Source of the DNA: Alphaproteobacteria bacterium
GTDB lineage: Bacteria; Pseudomonadota; Alphaproteobacteria; Micropepsales; Micropepsaceae
Length of the DNA stretch: 39,444 bases
Assembly: GCA_947467345.1 (NCBI GenBank)
Contig: CANIHD010000024.1
Span: forward strand, 1-39,444
Reading direction: 5' to 3'
The translations under genes were made by a program, and so were the position numbers. How positions within the stretch are numbered: the first letter of the stretch is position 1; each line of letters begins with the position of its first letter. This document shows positions 32,721-39,444 of this stretch, piece by piece. The notes below the pieces were generated by a model that was given only the letters and a program-made list of their open reading frames with translations, was not told the DNA's origin and searched no databases.

Positions 32721-34172
32721 TCACCTTGGTAAGTCGCTCGAACCCATCAGAAATTCATCCACGGCGCGGGCGGCTTGGCGGCCCTCGCGAATGGCCCACA
32801 CGACCAGCGACTGGCCGCGACGCATGTCACCGCAGGCGAAAACCTTATCGATGCTGGTGCGGTAATCATTGGTGTTTGCCTTGACGTTGCCGCGCGGATC
32901 CAGCGCGACACCCGCTTGTTCGAGCATGCCTTGGCGGCGCGGTCCGAGAAAGCCCATTGCTAGGAGCACAAGATCGGCTTTCAGTTTGAACTCGGAGCCT
33001 TCGACTTCTTTCAGCACCATGCGGCCCGCGGCATCTTTCTGCCATTCGACGCGCACGCATTCGAGCGCTTCGATGGCGCCGCGCGAACCGGACGCCCGCT
33101 TGGTGAGCACCGACCAATCGCGTTCGCAGCCTTCTTCTTGCGACGACGAGGTGCGCATTTTCAACGGCCAATCCGGCCAGGTCAGAGCCTTGTTTTCCTT
33201 CTCAGGCGGACGCGACAGAATTTCGAGCTGCGTGACGGAGGCGGCGCCCTGACGGTTGGAGGTGCCGATACAGTCGGACCCCGTATCGCCGCCACCAATG
33301 ACGACGACATGCTTGCCTTCGGCGGTGATTGTGCCCATCGGCGCGGCGCGGCCTTCGACATCGCCGGCGACGCGCTTGTTCTGCTGCGTCAAGAAATCCA
33401 TGGCGTAGTGAATGCCGGTGAGCGAACGCCCGGGCACTTCCAGATCGCGCGGGTTTTCCGCGCCGCCCGACATGACGACGGCATCGAACTCATGGAGGAG
33501 CGCTTGCACGGTAACGGTGACGCCGACCTCGACTTTGGTTTTGAACTCGACGCCTTCGGCTTCCATCTGGCGCACACGACGGTCGATGCGGTGCTTTTCC
33601 ATTTTGAAATCGGGAATGCCATAGCGCAGCAAGCCGCCGATGCGGTCCGCCTTCTCGAACAACGTGACCTTGTGGCCGGCGCGAGCCAATTGCTGCGCCG
33701 CCGCCATGCCCGCCGGGCCGGAGCCCACCACCGCAACGCGCTTCTTGGTGAGGCGCGCCGGAATTTGCGGAACGATCCAGCCTTCTTCCCAGCCGCGATC
33801 GGCGATTTGTGATTCGATGGTTTTGATGGTGACCGGATTGTCGTCGATGTTCAGCGTGCAGGACGCCTCGCACGGCGCCGGGCAAATGCGTCCCGTAAAT
33901 TCCGGAAAATTATTGGTGGAGTGCAGCACGTCGAGCGCGTTCTTCCACTGATCGCGATAAACCAGAGTGTTCCATTCCGGAATGATATTGTTGACCGGAC
34001 AGCCCTGATGGCAGAACGGAATGCCGCAATCCATGCAGCGCGCGGCTTGCTCGCTCACCTGCGGCGCCGGCATCGGCGTGACGAATTCATGCCAATGCTT
34101 CAGCCGCGACGGGGCCTTTTCATAGCCGCGATCGACACGCTCGATTTCCAGAAAGCCGGTGACCTTACCCAT
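32721..34172 (-). CDS. gltD: Glutamate synthase (NADPH) small subunit
   Basis: This 483-residue beta subunit takes electrons from NADPH through FAD to the 4Fe-4S clusters and on to GltB. The N-terminal cluster domain has [17 protein letters not shown] (about residues 46-62) and [29 protein letters not shown] is the FAD Rossmann motif, [17 protein letters not shown] the NADPH motif, and [21 protein letters not shown] the C-terminal FAD/flavoprotein signature. The length is normal. It follows gltB by 18 bases in the same operon. Together they convert 2-oxoglutarate and glutamine to two glutamates. No sign of transfer or damage. Confidence 0.97.
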   Translation of the reverse strand: MGKVTGFLEIERVDRGYEKAPSRLKHWHEFVTPMPAPQVSEQAARCMDCGIPFCHQGCPVNNIIPEWNTLVYRDQWKNALDVLHSTNNFPEFTGRICPAPCEASCTLNIDDNPVTIKTIESQIADRGWEEGWIVPQIPARLTKKRVAVVGSGPAGMAAAQQLARAGHKVTLFEKADRIGGLLRYGIPDFKMEKHRIDRRVRQMEAEGVEFKTKVEVGVTVTVQALLHEFDAVVMSGGAENPRDLEVPGRSLTGIHYAMDFLTQQNKRVAGDVEGRAAPMGTITAEGKHVVVIGGGDTGSDCIGTSNRQGAASVTQLEILSRPPEKENKALTWPDWPLKMRTSSSQEEGCERDWSVLTKRASGSRGAIEALECVRVEWQKDAAGRMVLKEVEGSEFKLKADLVLLAMGFLGPRRQGMLEQAGVALDPRGNVKANTNDYRTSIDKVFACGDMRRGQSLVVWAIREGRQAARAVDEFLMGSSDLPR

Positions 34173-34190
34173 TGTGGCGATTGTCTTTCA

Positions 34191-37100
34191 CTATTCCGCC
34201 GCGGCGATTTTGGCCGCGTCGTGCTCGGCCGCCATATCGCGCAGCGCGCGGGCATAATCCTTCGGCATGATTTTGACGAAGCGCGTGACCGCCTCATCCC
34301 AATTCTCAAGAAGCTCGCGCGCGCGCTTGCTGCCGGTGTGAAGCTGGTGGCGCTCGATGAGAATGCGCAAACGTTCGGCGTCGAAGCGCAGCATATCTCC
34401 CATCCCGGAATCGGCGGACGACAGCGAACGCTGGCGCGGACGACCCTCGTCGCTCGGTGACGAGGAAGCCGGCTCCACCTTCGACAATTGGCACATGGCC
34501 TGGTTGCAGAAGGCGCCAAAGGCGGCATCCGGATCGTAAACATAGGCAACGCCGCCCGACATGCCGGCGGCGAAATTGCGCCCCGTCTTGCCGAGAACAA
34601 CAACCACGCCGCCGGTCATATATTCGCAGCCGTGATCGCCAGTGCCTTCGACAACAGCGACCGCGCCGGAATTGCGCACCGCGAAGCGTTCGCCCGCAAC
34701 GCCTTCGAAATAGGCTTCGCCCGCGACAGCGCCGTATAGAACCGTGTTGCCGACGATGATGTTTTCGCCGGGATCGCGCTTCGAACGCGTGGGCTGACGC
34801 ACAACAACACGCCCGCCCGAAAGCCCTTTGCCGACATAGTCATTGGCATCGCCGGTCAAGTCCAAGGAAATGCCGCGCGACAGAAACGCGCCGAAGCTCT
34901 GCCCTGCCGTGCCCTGGAGGCGTACCGAAATCGTGTCTTCCGGCAGGCCGATATGGCCGTATTTGCGCGCGACTTCGCCGGACAGCATAGCGCCGACCGT
35001 GCGATGCACATTGCGGATCGTCGTTTCGATGCGCACCGGCTCGCTGCGTTCGAGCGCGGGGCCAGCGGCGTCGATGAGCATATGATCCAGTGCTTTTTCG
35101 AGGCCGTGGTTTTGCTTCTCGGTATTGTAAATCGCGACGCCTTCGCGCGCTTCGACCTTGTGGAGAATCTTGGACAGATCCACGCCCTTGGCCTTCCAGT
35201 GCTGAAGTGCCTGGCGCATGTCCAGCCGATCGACGCGGCCGATCATTTCATTGAGCGTGCGGAAGCCGAGCTTCGCCATGATCTCGCGCAATTCTTCCGC
35301 GACGAAGAAGAAATAATTGATCACGTTTTCAGGCGTGCCGGTGAAGCGCGCACGCAGCACGGGGTCTTGCGTCGCCACGCCCACCGGACAGGTGTTGAGA
35401 TGGCATTTGCGCATCATGATGCAACCGACCGCGATCAGCGGTGCGGTGGCAAAGCCGAATTCATCGGCGCCGAGCAGCGCGCCGATGGCGACGTCGCGGC
35501 CCGTGCGCAAGCCACCGTCGACCTGCACAGCAATGCGCCCGCGCAGACCATTGAGAACCAAAGTCTGCTGCGTTTCCGCGAGACCGATTTCCCACGGCGA
35601 GCCGGCATGGGTGAGCGAAGTCAACGGCGACGCGCCCGTGCCGCCTTCATAACCCGAGATCGTCACATGGTCAGCACGCGCTTTGGCAACGCCGGCCGCA
35701 ACCGTGCCGACGCCAACTTCTGACACCAGCTTCACGCTGATACGCGCTCTTGAATTCGCGTTCTTCAGATCGTGAATAAGCTGCGCCAGATCTTCGATGG
35801 AATAGATGTCGTGATGCGGCGGCGGCGAAATCAATCCGACGCCCGGCGTGGAGTGACGCACCTTCGCGATGTTTTTGTCGACCTTGTCGCCGGGCAGCTG
35901 ACCGCCTTCGCCCGGCTTCGCGCCTTGCGCCATCTTGATCTGGATGTCGTCGGCATTGACGAGATACTCGGCCGTCACGCCAAAACGCCCCGAAGCCACC
36001 TGCTTGATGGCCGAGCGCATGGAATCGCCATTCGGCATCGGCGTGAAACGATCGGTCTCTTCGCCGCCCTCGCCGGTGTTGGAACGCGCGCCGATGCGGT
36101 TCATCGCAATCGCCAGCGTGGTGTGGGCCTCGCGGCTTATCGAGCCGAAGCTCATCGCGCCGGTTGCGAAGCGTTTAACCAAGTCTACTGCCGGCTCGAC
36201 TTCATCAAGCGGGATCGCCTTGTCGGCGAATTTGAACTGCATCAAGCCGCGAATGGTGAGGAGACGTTCGCTTTGCTCGTTGATGGACGCGGCGAAACCT
36301 TTGTATTCCTCCGGCAGATTGCCGCGCACGGCGTGCTGCAATTTGCCGACCGATTCCGGCGTCCAGGCATGTTCTTCGCCGCGCAGGCGGAACGCATAGT
36401 CGCCGCCGACATCCAGCATGTTGTGATAGAGCGGCGAGTCGCCGAACGCGTCGCGATGACGGCGCACGGATTCTTCGGCGATTTCACGAATGCCGGCGCC
36501 TTCGATGACCGTGGCGGTGCCGGTGAAATATTTCTCGACAAAAGCGGTGCTGAGCCCGACCGCGTCGAAGATCTGCGCGCCGCAATAGGATTGATAGGTG
36601 GAGATGCCCATTTTGGACATCACCTTCAAAACACCTTTGCCGACAGCCTTGATGAAGTTCTTGCGCACGTCATAGGCGCTGATCGGCAATTTATATTGCG
36701 TGCGCAGCTGCTCCAGCGTTTCGAACGCGAGATACGGATTGATGGCTTCGGCGCCATAGCCAGCCAGCACGCAGAAATGATGCACTTCCCGGGCTTCGCC
36801 GGTTTCGACCACAAGCCCCGTCTGCATCCGTAAACCCTGACGGATCAAATGGTGATGCAGCGCGGCGGTCGCGAGCAGCGCCGGAATCGGAATGCGATCC
36901 GCGGAAGCCGCGCGGTCCGAAATGATGAGAATGTTGTTGTCCGCGAGCACCGCGTCGGTAGCTTCGCGGCAGATGCGCTCCACCGCGCGTTCGAGTCCTT
37001 CGGCGCCCTCGGAGGCCGGCCACGTCGCGTCAATGGTCGCAGTGCGGAACGCGCCGTCGAGCAATTCCGAAATGGAACGGATCTTGGCGAGATCGGCGTC

Positions 37101-38837
37101 GGTCAACACCGGCTGCGAAACTTCGAGCCTTTTATGCGAGCCGGCGTGATGGCCAAGCAAATTCGGGCGTGGGCCTATCATCGACACCAGCGACATCACC
37201 AATTCTTCGCGGATCGGATCGATCGGCGGGTTGGTGACCTGCGCGAAGTTCTGCTTGAAATAATTGTAGAGCAGCTTCGGCTTCTGCGAGAGCACCGCGA
37301 GCGGCGTGTCGGTGCCCATGGAACCGATGGGATCGTCGCCGTTCTTCGCCATCGGCTCGAGGAAATATTGCAAATCTTCCTGGGTGTAGCCGAACGCTTG
37401 CTGCCGATCGAGAAGGCCGGTTTCGACATTGCCCTTTTCGGCACCGTGCGTTTGCTCGGGAAGTTCCGACAATTCGCTGAGCTTGAATTGCGTTTCCTTC
37501 AGCCATTCCTCGTAAGGCTCGGCTTCGGCCAACATGCTCTTGATTTCGTCGTCTTCGACGATGCGGCCCTGCTCCAGATCGATGAGCAGCATTTTGCCTG
37601 GCTGCAGACGCCATTTGCGCACGATGTGTTCGTCCTTCACCGGCAGCACGCCGGATTCGGAAGCGAGGATGACGTGGTCGTCGTCGGTGACGATGAAGCG
37701 CGCCGGGCGCAAACCGTTGCGGTCCAACGTGGCGCCGATCTGGCGGCCGTCGGTAAACGCAATCGCGGCCGGGCCGTCCCACGGCTCCATCAGCGCAGCG
37801 TGATATTCGTAGAAAGCCTTGCGCTTGGAATCCATCAGCGGATTTCCGGCCCAGGCTTCCGGAATAAGCATCATCATGGCGTGCGCCAGCGGATAGCCGC
37901 CGGCGACCAGAAATTCGAGCGCATTGTCGAGACACGCCGTGTCCGACTGGCCATGCGGAATCAGCGGCCACATCTTGTCGAGGTCGGGCCCCAGGAGCTC
38001 CGATTCCATGGTTCGGCGGCGCGCATACATCCAATTGACGTTGCCGCGCACGGTGTTGATCTCGCCGTTATGGGCGATATAGCGATAGGGATGCGCCAGC
38101 TTCCACGACGGGAACGTGTTGGTGGAAAAGCGCTGATGCACCAAAGCCAGCGCCGATTGCGTCAGCTGGTCGGTCAGGTCGGAATAGAACCCTTCCAGCT
38201 GCGTCGCCAGCACCATGCCTTTGTAGACAAGGGTGCGGGTGGAGAAAGACGGCATATAAAACGACGTCAGCTCCGGCGCGCGGTGCTTCTTCGCAAGATC
38301 AGCCAGCGGGTTCTGAGTCTGCTTGCGGATGGCGAGGAGCTTGCGCTCGAACGCATCCTGGTCCTTCGCCTTAGGGCCACGGCCCACAATGCATTGGCGC
38401 ATAACCGGCATTTCAGCGAGCACGCGCTTGCCCAGGCCGGCCGGATTGGTCGGCACGTCGCGCCAGCCCAACAGGACCTGGCCTTCCACCTTAATGAAGT
38501 GCTCAAGCTGCTTGATGGCGAGGCCAAGAGCCTTCGGCTCGCGCGGCAAGAAGCACATTGCCACCGCGTAATCGCCCGGCTGCGGCAAGTTCACGCTCTT
38601 TTCGGCCGCCCAGGCGCGGAACAGCGCATCCGGGATCTGGATCAGGATGCCGGCGCCATCGCCCACCAGCGGGTCAGCGCCCACGGCGCCCCGGTGATCG
38701 AGGTTGAGCAAAATCTGAAGTCCGTCGCGGACAAGCTTGTTCGATTTCCGCCCTTTAATGTTGGCGACAAAGCCGACTCCACACGCGTCGTGCTCATTGC
38801 GCGGGTCATAGAGACCCTGTTTCGGCGGATAACCCAT
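34191..38837 (-). CDS. gltB: Glutamate synthase (NADPH) large subunit
   Basis: This alpha subunit of 1548 residues has the usual four domains. The class II amidotransferase starts at Cys19 ([10 protein letters not shown]), which becomes the N-terminal nucleophile after removal of the 18-residue propeptide. A central domain follows, then the FMN-binding synthase barrel with the 3Fe-4S site [12 protein letters not shown]. The C-terminal GXGXG beta-helix contains [14 protein letters not shown] and [11 protein letters not shown]. The ATG at 38837 ([20 protein letters not shown]) is chosen by homology; an ATG at 38936 in frame would add 33 residues and overlap a structured leader. An in-frame insert with palindromic DNA lies near the C-terminus (34393-34475), where relatives run straight on. 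First gene of the gltBD operon. Confidence 0.97.
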   Translation of the reverse strand: MGYPPKQGLYDPRNEHDACGVGFVANIKGRKSNKLVRDGLQILLNLDHRGAVGADPLVGDGAGILIQIPDALFRAWAAEKSVNLPQPGDYAVAMCFLPREPKALGLAIKQLEHFIKVEGQVLLGWRDVPTNPAGLGKRVLAEMPVMRQCIVGRGPKAKDQDAFERKLLAIRKQTQNPLADLAKKHRAPELTSFYMPSFSTRTLVYKGMVLATQLEGFYSDLTDQLTQSALALVHQRFSTNTFPSWKLAHPYRYIAHNGEINTVRGNVNWMYARRRTMESELLGPDLDKMWPLIPHGQSDTACLDNALEFLVAGGYPLAHAMMMLIPEAWAGNPLMDSKRKAFYEYHAALMEPWDGPAAIAFTDGRQIGATLDRNGLRPARFIVTDDDHVILASESGVLPVKDEHIVRKWRLQPGKMLLIDLEQGRIVEDDEIKSMLAEAEPYEEWLKETQFKLSELSELPEQTHGAEKGNVETGLLDRQQAFGYTQEDLQYFLEPMAKNGDDPIGSMGTDTPLAVLSQKPKLLYNYFKQNFAQVTNPPIDPIREELVMSLVSMIGPRPNLLGHHAGSHKRLEVSQPVLTDADLAKIRSISELLDGAFRTATIDATWPASEGAEGLERAVERICREATDAVLADNNILIISDRAASADRIPIPALLATAALHHHLIRQGLRMQTGLVVETGEAREVHHFCVLAGYGAEAINPYLAFETLEQLRTQYKLPISAYDVRKNFIKAVGKGVLKVMSKMGISTYQSYCGAQIFDAVGLSTAFVEKYFTGTATVIEGAGIREIAEESVRRHRDAFGDSPLYHNMLDVGGDYAFRLRGEEHAWTPESVGKLQHAVRGNLPEEYKGFAASINEQSERLLTIRGLMQFKFADKAIPLDEVEPAVDLVKRFATGAMSFGSISREAHTTLAIAMNRIGARSNTGEGGEETDRFTPMPNGDSMRSAIKQVASGRFGVTAEYLVNADDIQIKMAQGAKPGEGGQLPGDKVDKNIAKVRHSTPGVGLISPPPHHDIYSIEDLAQLIHDLKNANSRARISVKLVSEVGVGTVAAGVAKARADHVTISGYEGGTGASPLTSLTHAGSPWEIGLAETQQTLVLNGLRGRIAVQVDGGLRTGRDVAIGALLGADEFGFATAPLIAVGCIMMRKCHLNTCPVGVATQDPVLRARFTGTPENVINYFFFVAEELREIMAKLGFRTLNEMIGRVDRLDMRQALQHWKAKGVDLSKILHKVEAREGVAIYNTEKQNHGLEKALDHMLIDAAGPALERSEPVRIETTIRNVHRTVGAMLSGEVARKYGHIGLPEDTISVRLQGTAGQSFGAFLSRGISLDLTGDANDYVGKGLSGGRVVVRQPTRSKRDPGENIIVGNTVLYGAVAGEAYFEGVAGERFAVRNSGAVAVVEGTGDHGCEYMTGGVVVVLGKTGRNFAAGMSGGVAYVYDPDAAFGAFCNQAMCQLSKVEPASSSPSDEGRPRQRSLSSADSGMGDMLRFDAERLRILIERHQLHTGSKRARELLENWDEAVTRFVKIMPKDYARALRDMAAEHDAAKIAAAE
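34422..34465 (-). repeat. Palindromic insert within the gltB C-terminal coding region
   Basis: CAGCG-AA-CGCTG (34422-34433) and CCTCGTC-GCTCGGT-GACGAGG (34445-34465) are two neighbouring hairpins inside gltB. They encode part of a Ser/Arg-rich stretch ([20 protein letters not shown]) of about 25 residues between QLSKVEP and the conserved [19 protein letters not shown] helix. The stretch looks out of place in this well-conserved protein and resembles in-frame palindromic insertions. Judged by memory of homologues, not by alignment. Confidence 0.45.
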
Positions 38838-39233
38838 GCCAAAAGCCTTAAATTTCGCCTGTCCAGCTGCCCACCCGAACGGCGCCTTGCCTGCCTGGCT
38901 CCCTGGGAGCCCAGCCGACAGGTCTCTAACCGGCACCGTCGCAGCCTGCCCGGATTATCCGAGCGTAACCCAGCGTTTGCAACGGACTTTTGACGACGTC
39001 AACTGCGCCTTAATGCAGCGCATCAATGGGACGCTCCCGCGAGCGATTGTTTCGCGGTAGTCGGATCGCGCGCGAGTTCCATCGCAACGGTACGCATTCG
39101 GACAGTGACAAGCGTAGTTAATGCAGCAGGATCAATGCTTAACGCACAAACTTTCTTTAAAGCGATATTGAAGCATGGCGCCGACGCGCGAATATTGCGC
39201 CGGGTTTAACCGAATTGAGGAGGGGGCTTTCAC
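38838..39233 (-). promoter_or_regulatory. gltB upstream region with structured leader
   Basis: These 396 bases lie between the gltB start (minus) and the truncated exported-protein gene (plus). CCTGTC (38858-38863) can pair with GACAGG (38917-38922), closing a loop that contains a second stem GGCTCC-CTG-GGAGCC (38897-38911), a compact fold ending 21 bases before the gltB ATG. This may be a 5'-UTR structure or simply GC-rich coding of a longer gltB start. The promoter itself was not recognised. The remainder (about 38940-39233) shows no gene; GAGGAGGGG at about 39217-39225 is the ribosome site of the next gene. Confidence 0.4.
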
Positions 39234-39392
39234 ATGGCGCTCAGCAAACTTGCACTCGTCACCGCAGCGACAACTTTCGCGGCCTATGCCGGAGCAGCCA
39301 GAGCTGGCTCGGTTTGTTTGAACAGTTTTCCCATTTCGATAAGTGGAGCCCCTGCCCAGTTTATGCCGCCACGGGAAGAGGCAGCTTGTTGA
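39234..39392 (+). pseudogene. Exported-protein gene truncated by an insertion sequence
   Basis: ATG 39234, after a strong GAGGAGGGG ribosome site, opens with a textbook Sec signal peptide (MALSKLALVTAATTFAAYAG, then AARA and cleavage before Gly25). Soon after the mature sequence begins (GSV), the DNA changes into the terminal region of an insertion sequence, and the frame ends by chance after 52 residues at TGA 39390-39392. The original protein cannot be identified from so few residues. Confidence 0.65.
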
Positions 39393-39444
39393 AGTAGGCC
39401 TGATCCGGCGTCTGCCGGTCAAGGCTGGAATGTCTTCTTCTGCG
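39316..39444 (-). mobile_element. 3' end of a second insertion sequence (IS3-like), rest outside window
   Basis: The last about 129 bases carry the end of a minus-strand transposase and about 45 bases of terminal sequence toward the truncated exported-protein gene. The boundary (about 39314-39320) is inferred from where that gene stops making sense. Its end sequence and transposase tail differ from those of the left element at 1-149, so the two are different elements, and their 3' ends both point into the window. Confidence 0.6.
39361..39444 (-). CDS. Transposase C-terminus (partial, IS3-like)
   Basis: The minus strand reads 27 residues from the window edge and ends at TAA 39361-39363. It contains HSSLDRQTPDQAYF, a variant of the HSSLxxxTPxxxYF end of IS3-family integrase-core transposases, followed by a short LPLPVAA tail. 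The catalytic residues are outside the window. Activity and exact family are unknown. Confidence 0.65.
   Translation of the reverse strand, partial: RRRRHSSLDRQTPDQAYFNKLPLPVAA

Noticed and set aside
36849-38993. A 714-codon open frame on the plus strand
   Set aside because: It is wholly antisense to gltB, whose reading frame has unmistakable domains and motifs. Long mirror frames are common in GC-rich DNA.
1-39444. tRNA, rRNA or known riboswitches
   Set aside because: No tRNA-like cloverleaf, rRNA segment or recognisable riboswitch core was seen by eye in the spacers. A covariance-model scan was not possible.

Overview
The window is a GC-rich stretch that looks alphaproteobacterial. The gltB/gltD arrangement, a CTAGAGCATGATC half-palindrome like those common between rhizobial genes, and inverted palindromic repeats near 32.6 kb all fit Rhizobiales or a near relative. 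The genus cannot be fixed from sequence alone.

Layout. Positions 1-149 are the 3' end of an insertion sequence that has cut off a glyoxalase-fold (VOC) gene. From about 0.4 to 32.2 kb almost every gene looks catabolic. Block 1 (398-5156) is a three-subunit molybdenum hydroxylase split over a divergent promoter, plus a periplasmic-binding-protein-fold protein with no signal peptide. Block 2 (5163-8890) holds the flavin prenyltransferase UbiX, which makes the prFMN cofactor of UbiD enzymes, and two sister aromatic-acid/H+ symporters. Block 3 (8897-12910, minus strand) is an operon of an unusual UbiD-like protein, an acyl/aryl-CoA ligase and a crotonase. Block 4 (13118-26985, plus strand) starts from the same intergenic region. 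It holds an ACS-type MFS transporter, a UbiD, a second molybdenum hydroxylase whose large subunit is fused to a CoxG-like domain, a cupin, an amidohydrolase, an alpha/beta hydrolase, another UbiD, an HpaB-type flavin monooxygenase and a small exported protein. Block 5 (26996-32187) has a fourth UbiD with a fumarylacetoacetate-hydrolase-family enzyme, a LeuA/homocitrate-synthase-like enzyme and a gentisate-1,2-dioxygenase-like cupin. From 32.7 kb the DNA is core metabolism: gltD and gltB for glutamate synthase. The window ends in a truncated exported-protein gene and the 3' end of a second, unrelated insertion sequence.

How it fits together (inference). One UbiX serves four UbiD homologues. 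Carboxylated aromatic or heteroaromatic acids would be imported by the three MFS carriers and decarboxylated by prFMN enzymes. They would then be hydroxylated with water-derived oxygen (Mo enzymes) or O2 (HpaB type), and opened and hydrolysed by the cupins, amidohydrolase, alpha/beta hydrolase and FAH-family protein. A parallel route would use CoA thioesters (ligase, crotonase, unusual UbiD). The gene mix partly resembles the furoate/HMF (hmf) pathway and partly N-heterocycle catabolism, but matches neither completely. No transcription regulator is encoded in the window. The substrate is unknown, and this combination is the best candidate here for an undescribed system.
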